Under the pieces are notes generated by a model that worked only from the letters and a program-made list of their open reading frames with translations, was not told the origin of the DNA and ran no database searches. Position numbers and translations under genes: made by a program. Below are positions 35,684 to 44,472 of a stretch of 64,000 bases of DNA, piece after piece. The stretch spans positions 1,640,501 through 1,704,500 of the forward strand of contig NZ_CP014229.1 in the NCBI RefSeq assembly GCF_001553605.1, written 5' to 3'. This DNA is from Desulfovibrio fairfieldensis (GTDB lineage Bacteria > Desulfobacterota > Desulfovibrionia > Desulfovibrionales > Desulfovibrionaceae). Within the stretch, counting starts at the first letter, position 1. Every line of letters begins with the position of its first letter.

Positions 35684-36679
35684 ATGAAAAAAGTATTAGT
35701 TACCGGAGCTGATGGTTTTATCGGTTCTCATCTTGTGGAATTTTTGCTGAATAAGGGATATGATGTTCGCGCCTTTGTCCTGTATAACTCTTGGGGCAAA
35801 TGCGGCTGGCTGGACACGTTACCTGCTCATATACTCAACGATCTTGATATCTTCAGCGGCGATGTGCGTGATCCCAATGGGGTGCGCATGGCCCTTCGCG
35901 GCTGTGGTAGTGTACTGCACTTAGCAGCTCTAATCGGCATCCCTTACTCTTATAATTCTCCAGACTCCTATGTAGACACCAACATCACCGGTACACTCAA
36001 TATTCTGCAGGCTGCACGAGATCTGGAGATAGACCGTGTGGTTCACACCTCCACTAGTGAGGTCTATGGTACCGCGCAGCAGGTGCCTATTACTGAAGAC
36101 CACCCTTTACAGGCCCAATCCCCTTACGCTGCGACTAAAATTGCCGCCGACCAATTGGCTTTGTCGTTTTACCGTAGCTTCGGACTACCCATCAGCATAT
36201 TGCGCCCCTTCAATACCTACGGTCCGCGTCAGTCAGCTCGGGCAGTCATTCCATCCATTATCAACCAAATTTCTTCCGGCATGCGCACGTTGCATTTAGG
36301 GGCGCTGCATCCTACGCGCGATTTTAGTTTTGTGACCGATACCACTGCGGCTTTTGAGGCCGTCTTGCGCTGTCCAGAGGCCGTGGGACGAGTTCTGAAC
36401 GGAGGGAGTGGTTTCGAAATCAGCATACTCAATGTAGCCAACCTGATCGCGGCCCGCATGGGCGCGGAGATAAAAATTACCTGCGACACTGACCGTCTGC
36501 GCCCTAAGAAAAGTGAAATTGAGCGTTTATGTGCTGATAATAACCAACTGCGCACTATCACAAATTGGGAACCGGAGTTTTGCGGTCTTGAAGGATTTTC
36601 CCGAGGGATTGACAGAACAATTGATTGGTTTACGAGGGAAGGTAACATTGTGCAGCGTAAGAATAGGTATATCATATGA
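35684..36679 (+). CDS. legB: NAD-dependent sugar-nucleotide 4,6-dehydratase, LegB type
   Basis: A 331-residue extended SDR. VLVTGADGFIGSHL is the NAD motif, STSEVYG holds the catalytic acid, and SPYAATK holds the Tyr and Lys. The stretch FNTYGPRQSARAVIPSII with PTRDFSFV is characteristic of LegB, which in Campylobacter dehydrates GDP-N-acetylglucosamine in legionaminic acid synthesis. The next gene encodes the type of nucleotidyltransferase that makes that substrate, and the two overlap (ATGA), which supports the assignment. ATG 35684 has a GGAGAAG site. Confidence 0.82.
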   Translation: MKKVLVTGADGFIGSHLVEFLLNKGYDVRAFVLYNSWGKCGWLDTLPAHILNDLDIFSGDVRDPNGVRMALRGCGSVLHLAALIGIPYSYNSPDSYVDTNITGTLNILQAARDLEIDRVVHTSTSEVYGTAQQVPITEDHPLQAQSPYAATKIAADQLALSFYRSFGLPISILRPFNTYGPRQSARAVIPSIINQISSGMRTLHLGALHPTRDFSFVTDTTAAFEAVLRCPEAVGRVLNGGSGFEISILNVANLIAARMGAEIKITCDTDRLRPKKSEIERLCADNNQLRTITNWEPEFCGLEGFSRGIDRTIDWFTREGNIVQRKNRYII

Positions 36680-37731
36680 TCCGCAAAATATCCGATATAG
36701 ATTTACAACAATGCCTTTGTCCTGTAAGTTGTAGTCTTCTTGAAGCTATCAAACGTCTTGCAACACAACGTCATAAAATTGTCTTTGTGTTGGATGCTGA
36801 AGGACGCTTGCAAGGCACACTAGTAGATGGCGACGTACGGCGCGCTCTTTTACGAGGTGTGGCGCTAGAAGCCCCGATTTCTCAATCTATGTTCCGCCAG
36901 CCATGGGTAATCCGATCAAAAGATGAGCTAGGCGCGACTCAACTGGCCCTAGACAAAGCCCCCCGATACATTCCACTGATTAATGCTCAGGGCCATGTGC
37001 TGGCCGTGTATGACGTGTTCGCATCCGTACAGGTGAAGGCTGAACATCCTAATATAGTTGTTCTTATGGCCGGGGGCTTAGGAAGCCGTCTGGGTAGTCT
37101 CACCCGTGATTGCCCCAAACCAATGCTGAAACTTGGTGGCAAACCAATTTTGCAGCACATTCTTGAAAAATTCATACATCAGGGTTTTTGTTCCTTTTAT
37201 ATTTCAGTAAATTATAAACGAGAAGTTATTGAACATTACTTTGGCGATGGACAGCAGTGGGGAGTTTCAATCCGGTATTTACGTGAAACAAAGCGTTTGG
37301 GGACAGCAGGCGCTCTTTCATTAATACAGAAACAAGAACAATATCCCATCATTGTCATGAATGGGGATGTACTCGCAGATGTGGATTTCGACAGCATATT
37401 GGATTTTCATGTTTTGTCAGGGGCATCTATAACATCTGTCTTGGGACGTCACCAAGAACAAATCCCCTTTGGAGTAGCTACAGTATGCCAAAATAGAATC
37501 GTAGAGCTCAGAGAAAAACCGCTCATCACATATTATGTCAATGCGGGCATCTATGTTCTAGATCCCAAGCGGGTTCATGATGTCCCAGCAGACACCTTTT
37601 ACGACATGCCCGACCTCTTACAACGTTGTATTGAAGAGGGGGATTGCCCAGCAGCCTATCCATTGCACGAGCATTGGCAAGACATTGGTCGTCCGGAAGA
37701 ACTGGAACGGGCTATAGTGTATACAGGGTAG
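36676..37731 (+). CDS. CBS-domain nucleotidyltransferase (PtmE-like sugar-1-phosphate guanylyltransferase)
   Basis: A 351-residue fusion. Residues 1-120 form a pair of CBS domains (LQGTLVDGDVRRALL; VLAVYDVF). The rest is a sugar nucleotidyltransferase with GGLGSRL (133-139), CPKPML, the MNGDVLADVDF metal site and WQDIGRPEEL near the end. The same architecture occurs in PtmE, which makes GDP-glucosamine for legionaminic acid in Campylobacter. The CBS pair may sense adenine nucleotides. It overlaps legB by four bases. Confidence 0.8.
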   Translation: MIRKISDIDLQQCLCPVSCSLLEAIKRLATQRHKIVFVLDAEGRLQGTLVDGDVRRALLRGVALEAPISQSMFRQPWVIRSKDELGATQLALDKAPRYIPLINAQGHVLAVYDVFASVQVKAEHPNIVVLMAGGLGSRLGSLTRDCPKPMLKLGGKPILQHILEKFIHQGFCSFYISVNYKREVIEHYFGDGQQWGVSIRYLRETKRLGTAGALSLIQKQEQYPIIVMNGDVLADVDFDSILDFHVLSGASITSVLGRHQEQIPFGVATVCQNRIVELREKPLITYYVNAGIYVLDPKRVHDVPADTFYDMPDLLQRCIEEGDCPAAYPLHEHWQDIGRPEELERAIVYTG

Positions 37732-37736
37732 CGGTT

Positions 37737-38612
37737 ATGAGCACGAAAAAAGTGCTGGTGACGGGACATACGGGCTTTTTAGGACAAGCCCTCCGCATCA
37801 AGTTGGAGCGGCAAGGCCATATCGTAGTAGGTTGCTCCACCTCCACGGGTCAAAACCTTTTGCACGACGACTGGTATCACGATTTGCCTCATATAGGCTA
37901 TGATTACGTATTTCACACAGCAGCAGCAACGTTCATTCCCCAAGCATGGGAGCACCCTGAAAATTTTTTTGCTCTTAATGTGGAGGGGACGCGGCGCGTC
38001 TTAGATTTTTGTGTCGAACAAAAAGCTTCATTGTGTTATGTTAGCGCTTACGTCTATGGCACCCCGCAACGTCTTCCCATTAATGAGGGCCATCCCGTTT
38101 ACCCGGACAATCCCTATGGTCACAGTAAATTCCTCGGTGAACAACTTTGCCATTTTTATTGTACATACCGACACGTTCCATTGACCATTGTGCGTCCGTT
38201 CAATATTTATGGCCCTGGCCAGAGCGAACACTTTGTCATTCCGCATATTATCAAACAACTACAGGCCACAGGTGAGGTAGAACTCACTACAGCCCAAACT
38301 CGCCGGGACTTTATCTATGTGGACGACGTAGCACAGGCTCTTATAGCTTTGCTGGAGTCAAACGGAAAAGGCACCGTGTACAATCTTGGCAGCGGTGGAT
38401 CTCGTTCTATTCGGAGTGTCGTTGAACATATTGCCTCCCTGATGGGCTATTCACCTACTATCCGCATCATTCCCGGCCAGCGGACGCATGACATCATGGA
38501 TGCGGTGGCTGATATCTCCCGCTTTACGCGGGACTTCGGTCCCCTCAGTCTGACGAACTTCCATGAAGGGTTACGCCGTTGCGTGTCACACTTCTTACGT
38601 AACCTCCAATGA
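37737..38612 (+). CDS. NAD-dependent epimerase/dehydratase or reductase (SDR)
   Basis: A 291-residue extended SDR. VLVTGHTGFLGQAL is the cofactor motif; VSAYVYG and NPYGHSK hold the catalytic residues. RRDFIYVDDVAQAL and YNLGSG are typical of sugar-nucleotide epimerases and reductases. The exact reaction is not predictable; being next to legB it may reduce or epimerise the 4-keto product. ATG 37737 follows the preceding stop by five bases. Confidence 0.8.
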   Translation: MSTKKVLVTGHTGFLGQALRIKLERQGHIVVGCSTSTGQNLLHDDWYHDLPHIGYDYVFHTAAATFIPQAWEHPENFFALNVEGTRRVLDFCVEQKASLCYVSAYVYGTPQRLPINEGHPVYPDNPYGHSKFLGEQLCHFYCTYRHVPLTIVRPFNIYGPGQSEHFVIPHIIKQLQATGEVELTTAQTRRDFIYVDDVAQALIALLESNGKGTVYNLGSGGSRSIRSVVEHIASLMGYSPTIRIIPGQRTHDIMDAVADISRFTRDFGPLSLTNFHEGLRRCVSHFLRNLQ

Positions 38613-38696
38613 CATTTTTGCCACAAGCAGCCCAAGTCGTTGCCGAATTTTTGTGTACTTCTGCTACGACAGCAGGCCTGAGTATAGGGATAAAAT

Positions 38697-39767
38697 ATGA
38701 CGAATTACGTGAACAAAGGGAATTATAGTCTTGAGACTCCCGCCCGAGAGGCTGAGTTTGAACGGCGACGCGCCCATGGCTGGGAACCCGCCTACAGGGC
38801 CTATCGGCAAGAGTGGTTGGCTCGGGTGGAAAAACGCCGTTTCGGAGAATGGCCTCTGTTGGTCGATATGGAACTTTCTTCCATTTGTAATCTTCACTGC
38901 CCTATGTGCTACACTAACACCAGAACCTTTAAAAACACTGTGGATCGTCAATTTATGCCGGTGCAGCTTTTCCGCGATATTGTGGATGAAATTGCAGCGC
39001 ATGTCCCTGCCTTGCGCCTTTCGTTCCGCGGTGAATCCACTTTACATCCACAATTTCTGGATTGCCTCGCCTACGCCAAACAGAAAGGTATAGGCGAAGT
39101 TTCTTTCTTAACCAATGCCAGTCGATTAGATAAAACCTTTATCCATGAAATTATCATGGCTGGAGCTGACTGGATTACCGTCTCACTTGACGGTCTGCAC
39201 GAAATTTACGAGAATATCCGCAAACCACTGCGCTTTGAAGAGACTGTGGAAAAACTCAAATTTTTACGGGCATCGCGTGAACGTTTGTGTAAAGTGCGTC
39301 CGGTGGTCAAGGTACAGAGTGTATGGCCCGCCATCGCAAAAGATCCTTTGGCTTATTATAACTATTTAAGCCCTCTTGTGGATTTTGTGGCCTTCAACCC
39401 TCTCGTAGACTATCTGGAAGTAGATAGCTTGGATTCGATAATCTATGTACCGGACTTTTATTGTCCCATGCTGCACCAACGTCTTGTCATCACTTCCGAT
39501 GGTATGGCCTTACCTTGCTCCAACGACAGCAAGGAAGGTCTGTCGTTAGGTAGCGTGAAAAGCAGGAGCGTATATGATATCTGGAATAGTGAAACTCTCC
39601 GCGCCCTGCGCGAGGCACATGCACGTTGTGACGGCTTCAAACAATATTCCCCATGCCGCCACTGCTATTTGCCTCGCGCTACGACAGATAGCTTTGTTCC
39701 TCTAGCCGATGGGCGTCGTATCATTGTGAAAAATTATCTAAATAGGGTTCAATCTATTGGAAAATAG
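38697..39767 (+). CDS. Radical SAM protein with SPASM-like C-terminal cluster domain
   Basis: A 356-residue iron-sulfur enzyme. CNLHCPMCY gives the radical SAM cluster (Cys64, 68, 71). LRLSFRGESTLHP is the glycine-rich SAM motif. The C-terminal part has Cys256 (FYCPML), Cys274 (ALPCSND), Cys311, and Cys320/Cys323 (SPCRHCYLP), which fit an auxiliary cluster of the SPASM type. Such enzymes modify peptides, or sugars and aminoglycosides. It lies inside a sugar-nucleotide pathway, five to eight bases from the next gene, so it probably acts on a sugar: deoxygenation, epimerisation or dehydrogenation. Function is unproven. Confidence 0.8.
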   Translation: MTNYVNKGNYSLETPAREAEFERRRAHGWEPAYRAYRQEWLARVEKRRFGEWPLLVDMELSSICNLHCPMCYTNTRTFKNTVDRQFMPVQLFRDIVDEIAAHVPALRLSFRGESTLHPQFLDCLAYAKQKGIGEVSFLTNASRLDKTFIHEIIMAGADWITVSLDGLHEIYENIRKPLRFEETVEKLKFLRASRERLCKVRPVVKVQSVWPAIAKDPLAYYNYLSPLVDFVAFNPLVDYLEVDSLDSIIYVPDFYCPMLHQRLVITSDGMALPCSNDSKEGLSLGSVKSRSVYDIWNSETLRALREAHARCDGFKQYSPCRHCYLPRATTDSFVPLADGRRIIVKNYLNRVQSIGK

Positions 39768-39775
39768 GAGGAACT

Positions 39776-40786
39776 ATGATTTTTAACCAAGCTTCATGCT
39801 ATGTGGTGGCAGAAATAGGCGGTAATTTTTCAGATGTGGCTACAGGAATAAAACTAGTGGATGCGGCGGCCGATGCCGGTGCAGACGCTATTAAATTACA
39901 AACATACCGCAGTAAAACTATTACATCGCGTTACGCCATGTTCGACATGGAAAATACGAACTACCTTTCGCAGGAAGCTTTTTTCAGGCGGCATGAACTC
40001 TCAGAAGAAGCTCATAAGAGACTTTTCTCCCATGCTTCTCAACGCGGGCTAGGCTTTTTCTCCACGCCTTCACATCCAGAAGATGTAGAAATGCTCGAAC
40101 GTCTTGGTGTGCCATGCTATAAAATAGGAGCGGATGACGCGAACAATTTACCATTCTTACGTTATGTTGCCAAAACAGGCAAGCCCGTCATTTTCTCAAC
40201 AGGCATGTGCACAATACAGGAGGTGCGGAAAGCCGTAGAAACAATTATATCTGAAGGTAATAGACAAATTATATTACTGCACACCATTTCTGGCTACCCC
40301 ACGCATCCACATGATGTAAATCTTAGGGCTATGCTATCCTTAAAACAGGAATTTCCGCAATTTCCAGTGGGCTTTTCTGACCATACTCTGGGGATCTGGG
40401 CATCTTTGGCAGCAGCCACTCTCGGTGCGGCACTGATTGAGCGCCATTTCACCTTGGATCGTCACTCCGATGGGCCTGATCATATGCTTTCGTCCGAGCC
40501 GCAGGAACTTGCCGTTCTCGTGCGCCAAATCCGTCTCATGGAATGTATGATGGGCAGCGACGTCAAAGGTCCCTATGGCCCGGAAGTAAAAAATCGTCGT
40601 AACAACCGCAAGAGTCTGGTGGCCATGCGCGCTATCGCCGCAGGTACTGTCCTTACCACTGAAGATATCTGGCCCAAGCGTCCGGGCACAGGCATTGAAC
40701 CTAAATTTTTGGATATGTTCCTCGGACGCGCTGCCGCGCGCGACATTCCAGAGGATACTATTCTCACATGGAACGACATTCGATGA
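39776..40786 (+). CDS. N-acetylneuraminate-synthase-family protein (SpsE/NeuB/LegI type)
   Basis: A 336-residue TIM-barrel synthase that condenses phosphoenolpyruvate with a six-carbon sugar to give a nine-carbon nonulosonic acid, or a shorter homologue. YVVAEIGGNFSD opens the barrel; AIKLQTYRS, FFSTPSHPEDV, YKIGADD and GFSDHTLG line the active site, and IERHFTLDRHSDGPDH binds metal and PEP. The C-terminal 60 residues are an antifreeze-like SAF domain (RRNNRKSLVAMRAI). It starts the triad SpsE-SpsF-SpsG, the same order as in the Bacillus spore-coat polysaccharide operon. GGAGGAA precedes the ATG. Confidence 0.9.
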   Translation: MIFNQASCYVVAEIGGNFSDVATGIKLVDAAADAGADAIKLQTYRSKTITSRYAMFDMENTNYLSQEAFFRRHELSEEAHKRLFSHASQRGLGFFSTPSHPEDVEMLERLGVPCYKIGADDANNLPFLRYVAKTGKPVIFSTGMCTIQEVRKAVETIISEGNRQIILLHTISGYPTHPHDVNLRAMLSLKQEFPQFPVGFSDHTLGIWASLAAATLGAALIERHFTLDRHSDGPDHMLSSEPQELAVLVRQIRLMECMMGSDVKGPYGPEVKNRRNNRKSLVAMRAIAAGTVLTTEDIWPKRPGTGIEPKFLDMFLGRAAARDIPEDTILTWNDIR

Positions 40787-41472
40787 ACGAAATGGCCGTT
40801 CATAATATAGGACTGATAGTGCAGGCGCGTATGGAGTCGACCCGCCTGCCGGGTAAAATTTTAATGCCCATAGGGAAATACCCATTACTTGAGCATATCT
40901 GTCGTCGTATGGCTGATGTGCCGGGAAAACTCGTTATCGCCACTTCCACCCGCCCGGCGAACGACGCAGTGGAAGCTTTCTGCCAAGAACGAAGCATAGC
41001 TTACTTTCGTGGTCCGGAAGAAAACGTATTAGAACGTTATGTATTATGTGCATGCCATTACGGCTTTCAACATGTGGTACGTCTGACTGGCGATAATCCT
41101 TTTCCTGACGCGTATGCTTTACAGCGGCTTGTACGTCTACACTTAACACAACAGGCTGATTTCTCAACTTCTTTCGGGGTATTGCCCATTGGCGTCGGCT
41201 GCGAGGTTTTTCGCCGAGAAATGCTGGAATACACTTTGCACAACGCAAATAAGCCTCACCACTTTGAGCATGTGGATGAATATTTACTGGAGCATAAAAG
41301 TGAAATTCGCAATGCCGCTTTGCCACCGGATGAGTCAACCTTTGCGCCTGAGGTGCGCCTAACCGTGGACTATGTTGAAGACTTAGTGCGGGCACGCTGC
41401 ATCGTGGCTCACGCTGGCGAGATGGTGAACACTAAAGAGGCCATACGACTATGCAGAAGCGGGCAGTGCTGA
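40783..41472 (+). CDS. SpsF-type cytidylyltransferase-like protein
   Basis: A 229-residue nucleotidyltransferase of the SpsF/CMP-sugar family. GLIVQARMESTRLPGKIL is its signature; LTGDNPFPD holds the metal site. It probably activates the product of the preceding synthase as a CMP sugar. ATG 40783 overlaps the synthase stop (ATGA); ATG 40768 in the same frame is possible. It overlaps the next gene by 22 bases. Confidence 0.82.
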   Translation: MNEMAVHNIGLIVQARMESTRLPGKILMPIGKYPLLEHICRRMADVPGKLVIATSTRPANDAVEAFCQERSIAYFRGPEENVLERYVLCACHYGFQHVVRLTGDNPFPDAYALQRLVRLHLTQQADFSTSFGVLPIGVGCEVFRREMLEYTLHNANKPHHFEHVDEYLLEHKSEIRNAALPPDESTFAPEVRLTVDYVEDLVRARCIVAHAGEMVNTKEAIRLCRSGQC

Positions 41473-42461
41473 TTTGTGTTGAAGGTTCACATAGTAAAGG
41501 GTTAGGACATGTGTACCGCTCCCTACGCTTGGCGCGAGCTTTGCGTACAGCTGGCATCTCATCTTTCTTTGTCGCCAATGACGATATAACCTCCTGCAAT
41601 ATCTTACGAATGGAGGGCTTTGAAGTCTTCATAGCCCCAGTAGGAGAGAAGGACGGACAATGGGAAAGAGACTTGCTGGCACAGCGCCAAATCAATCTGT
41701 GGTGGAATGACCGGCTTGATACTACTCTGGCCCATGCCCAGGCATTACCGCCGGAACTGCCGCGCATACATATGGATGATGCCGGTGCTGGCTTGTTAGG
41801 GGCAACCGCTGTGGTACTAACCATGCCCTGCCACTTTACAGTTGCACGGAAAGCTCCTTGCCCCGCTTTTGTTGGACTTGAATACATGTTGCTCGAAGAA
41901 AATCTCGGCCTGAGTAAGTATGTTCGCAAAGAAGATAAACAATGGCGTATTTTAGTCAGTATGGGTGGGAGCGACACATGGGGTGGCAGTATTTTTGTCC
42001 TGCGCTGCCTCGCTCATGCTCGTTGGCAGGATAGGCTGTCCATAACGCTGATAACCGGCGCCGGTTACTCCCATGAAAACCAGTTGCGTCCACTGCTAGC
42101 CGCCCATCCAGCGTGGCGGCGTAAGGCCTGCGTCCCTGACATGGCGACAGAATTTTTACAAAGTGACCTGCTTATCTGTACAGGTGGTATGACCCCTTTT
42201 GAAGCCGCCGCCACAGGTCTGCCCGCGTGCATCGTGGCGTCTGAGCCCCATGAAGAGGACAATGCTGCTTTTTTGGAACAACAGGGGGCTGGCTTTGTAG
42301 GCGGCAGACGTAAGGGGAATTATTTTGAAGGTAACGTAGTTTTGGTAATGGAAAGATCACTGTCTTCACTAGAAAACATAAGTAAAAAAGCTGGAACATT
42401 ATGTGACGGAATGGGATGCTCACGTTGCATAAACATCATCAAAGGTATACTTCATGCCTAA
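41451..42461 (+). CDS. PseG/SpsG-like UDP-sugar hydrolase
   Basis: A 336-residue GT-B-fold protein. SKGLGHVYRSL contains the catalytic GxGHxxR motif (His20, Arg23) of PseG, which removes the nucleotide from the bacillosamine-type sugar before the synthase acts. LVSMGGSDTWGG and ICTGGMTPFEAAATGLP build the nucleotide site. In pseudaminic acid synthesis the hydrolase precedes the synthase; here the two are separated only by the SpsF gene, so a related nonulosonic or other acid sugar is expected. Confidence 0.82.
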   Translation: MQKRAVLICVEGSHSKGLGHVYRSLRLARALRTAGISSFFVANDDITSCNILRMEGFEVFIAPVGEKDGQWERDLLAQRQINLWWNDRLDTTLAHAQALPPELPRIHMDDAGAGLLGATAVVLTMPCHFTVARKAPCPAFVGLEYMLLEENLGLSKYVRKEDKQWRILVSMGGSDTWGGSIFVLRCLAHARWQDRLSITLITGAGYSHENQLRPLLAAHPAWRRKACVPDMATEFLQSDLLICTGGMTPFEAAATGLPACIVASEPHEEDNAAFLEQQGAGFVGGRRKGNYFEGNVVLVMERSLSSLENISKKAGTLCDGMGCSRCINIIKGILHA

Positions 42462-43170
42462 AGTTTCCAGTACAGTAGTCATCCACCAACCGGATTTTAT
42501 TCCATATCTCGGTTTTTTTCATCGTTTATTGCAGACCGATATCTGGATAGTACTCGATCATATACAATTGAACAAAGCCGGGTGGGTACATCGGGACAAA
42601 CTCAAAACCCCCAACGGTGTGAAGTGGATAAGCATTCCTCTGAAGAAATGCCATCTCTCCACGCGAATTATGGATGCCCTTATAGCAGAAGGGCCGTGGC
42701 GTGAAAAACATCTGAACCAGTGGCACAGTTTTTATCATACTACTCCATATTGGCAAAATATACTGCCATATCTGGAGGACATTTACGCCAATTCTTCTTC
42801 AACGCTCATGGGATTTACCATGTACTCGATTGAGGTCATGCTTAAACTGTTTGGAATTCATGTCCCGCGTATTATCTACAGTAGTGAATTACAACCTAAA
42901 TATACAAGCAATGCTTTGGTGGCTGAATTAACGCGTAAGGTGGACAGCACTCGTTACCTCTCAGGTACCGGAGCCCGGAACTATTTTGAATCAACACCTT
43001 TTATCGAAGCGGGCGTGGAGGTTTTCTGGCAACATTTTACCCATCCGATTTATTCACAACCTTATGGAGCATTTGAGCCGAACCTCTCCGCATTTGATAT
43101 ACTTTTCAACTGTGGTATTGCCAAAAGTCGTATTTTGCTGCAGATGGCCTTAGAGGAGACCTCAATTTAG
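42454..43170 (+). CDS. WbqC-family protein
   Basis: A 238-residue protein whose opening VVIHQPDFIPYLGFFHRL, with VLDHIQLNKAGWVHRDKL, marks the WbqC family. These proteins are found in O-antigen and glycan clusters and are of uncertain biochemistry; some may be glycosyltransferases or amidating or acylating enzymes. It overlaps the PseG-like gene by eight bases and ends the tightly packed run that began with the synthase. Confidence 0.78.
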   Translation: MPKVSSTVVIHQPDFIPYLGFFHRLLQTDIWIVLDHIQLNKAGWVHRDKLKTPNGVKWISIPLKKCHLSTRIMDALIAEGPWREKHLNQWHSFYHTTPYWQNILPYLEDIYANSSSTLMGFTMYSIEVMLKLFGIHVPRIIYSSELQPKYTSNALVAELTRKVDSTRYLSGTGARNYFESTPFIEAGVEVFWQHFTHPIYSQPYGAFEPNLSAFDILFNCGIAKSRILLQMALEETSI

Positions 43171-43839
43171 TTTTTACACGAAAACTAATATAAATATGTT
43201 TATTGGTATATGGGCCATAAAGATACGTAAATTATGTGACATACTCTCTCAGCGATAAAAACAATTATACTGTTGTATAACAATTTATCAATCATATTGT
43301 GTAGATTTTTTAATAAACATCTAGACTGACTATCTGCCATCATTATATTTTTCGCCATTAAAATGGTGCACTGCATACTAAAATAAATGGATAACTCATT
43401 TCTATTAATAAAAAATTATTCCTTAATGAAATATGCTATTTATTTTACATAAGTATTTGATGACATTCGCAAATGGTATAGCATTTTTAAATATGCGGAT
43501 TTCGAGATGCTTGGTATATTGGTAAGAAATGTGTTATTTCAAGAAATACCATGATAGCAATAATAGGAAATTATACAAAGTGATTCCTTTGTTCAAATAC
43601 TTAAGTATAGTCATACTTTTGAATACGGCACACCGATCAAAACCTAGAAGGCTATTATTGGCAAGTTTCCATAGACCTATTACTGGATTAGATAGAGAAG
43701 CCAAAACTTGAGGACAGACAATATCTTCATAGGAGATGGTGCAGTCAAGGAGCGAACAGTGGTCACATGATCCTGCTAATGCCGCAGCTGCGGGCATATC
43801 CGCCAACGTATTAAAAATGAGCTGCTGGGGGAAAGTTAT
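43171..43839. other. AT-rich intergenic region with a gene remnant
   Basis: About 670 bases, very AT-rich. The first 370 bases hold nothing recognised. The last part contains the remains of an acyltransferase gene (see 43551-43828) and the ribosome site GGGGGAAAG of the following deacetylase gene. Confidence 0.6.
43551..43828 (+). pseudogene. Remnant of a hexapeptide-repeat sugar acetyltransferase (NeuD-like)
   Basis: Reading from 43714, one frame gives TDNIFIGDGAVKERTVVT and then a stop. Shifting frame at about 43763 gives HDPANAAAAGISANVLKM. Joined, they match the C-terminal end of left-handed beta-helix acetyltransferases (IGDGAVVGAG-VVTHDIPANAVAAGNPAKVLK pattern). A short MIAIIG start with an immediate stop at 43551 may be the old N-terminus. 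The gene would normally be over 600 bases, so most of the middle is lost. An N- or O-acetyltransferase is just what the surrounding pathway lacks. Identification rests on pattern recognition. Confidence 0.5.
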
Positions 43840-44472
43840 ATGAATATATTGGCTATCGGAGCCCATATTGACGATGTAGAACTGGGGTGCGGAGGCACAC
43901 TCATTAAGCATGCCCGCCACGGCGAGGTAGTCCATATCATGATACTCTGCGATTCTGCATATTCTGCCCCAGACGGCACAGTCATCCGAAGAGCAGATAC
44001 CGCAAGAGCAGAAGCCGAACAATCGGCTGCCATCATTGGAGCCACCCTGACAATACTTCCCAACAAAAACTTTTATATAGATTGTGATGAGAAAATGGTA
44101 AGCGCTATTTTGGCCTATATACAAAAAAATAATATTGACACTATCTATGCTCACTGGCCGCATGATACGCATCTAGATCATGTCAATGCAGCTAAAGCAT
44201 CTATGATGGCTGGCCGCCATGTCCCTCGCTTTCTTATGTATCAATCTAACTGGTACGTATCGACTGAAATATTTAGAAATAATTTTTTTGTAGATATCAC
44301 AAATACTTTTGATACTAAAATGCAAACTATTAAATGTTTTAAAACAGAATTACATCGTGTACATAATGCATGGATTGATTATTTTACAAATAAATGTATT
44401 AATGACGGCATGTTAATTGGTGTAAACTATGCTGAATCTTTTGAAATATTACGCTATCTTATGCCAGATTAA
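43840..44472 (+). CDS. PIG-L family deacetylase (LmbE-like)
   Basis: A 210-residue zinc-dependent deacetylase-like protein. The metal motif is AHIDDVELGCGG (His9, Asp11/12, Glu14), with Ile in place of the usual Pro of AHPDD. The second motif HWPHDTHLDHVNA supplies the distal His ligands. Known members remove the N-acetyl group from GlcNAc linked to inositol, malate or other aglycones. Here it probably works on an acetamido sugar of the glycan. The last third is noticeably AT-rich. Confidence 0.85.
   Translation: MNILAIGAHIDDVELGCGGTLIKHARHGEVVHIMILCDSAYSAPDGTVIRRADTARAEAEQSAAIIGATLTILPNKNFYIDCDEKMVSAILAYIQKNNIDTIYAHWPHDTHLDHVNAAKASMMAGRHVPRFLMYQSNWYVSTEIFRNNFFVDITNTFDTKMQTIKCFKTELHRVHNAWIDYFTNKCINDGMLIGVNYAESFEILRYLMPD

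Noticed and set aside
43534..44172. Minus-strand frame overlapping the acetyltransferase remnant and the PIG-L gene
   Set aside because: It is antisense to the conserved metal motifs of the deacetylase and has no recognisable domain.
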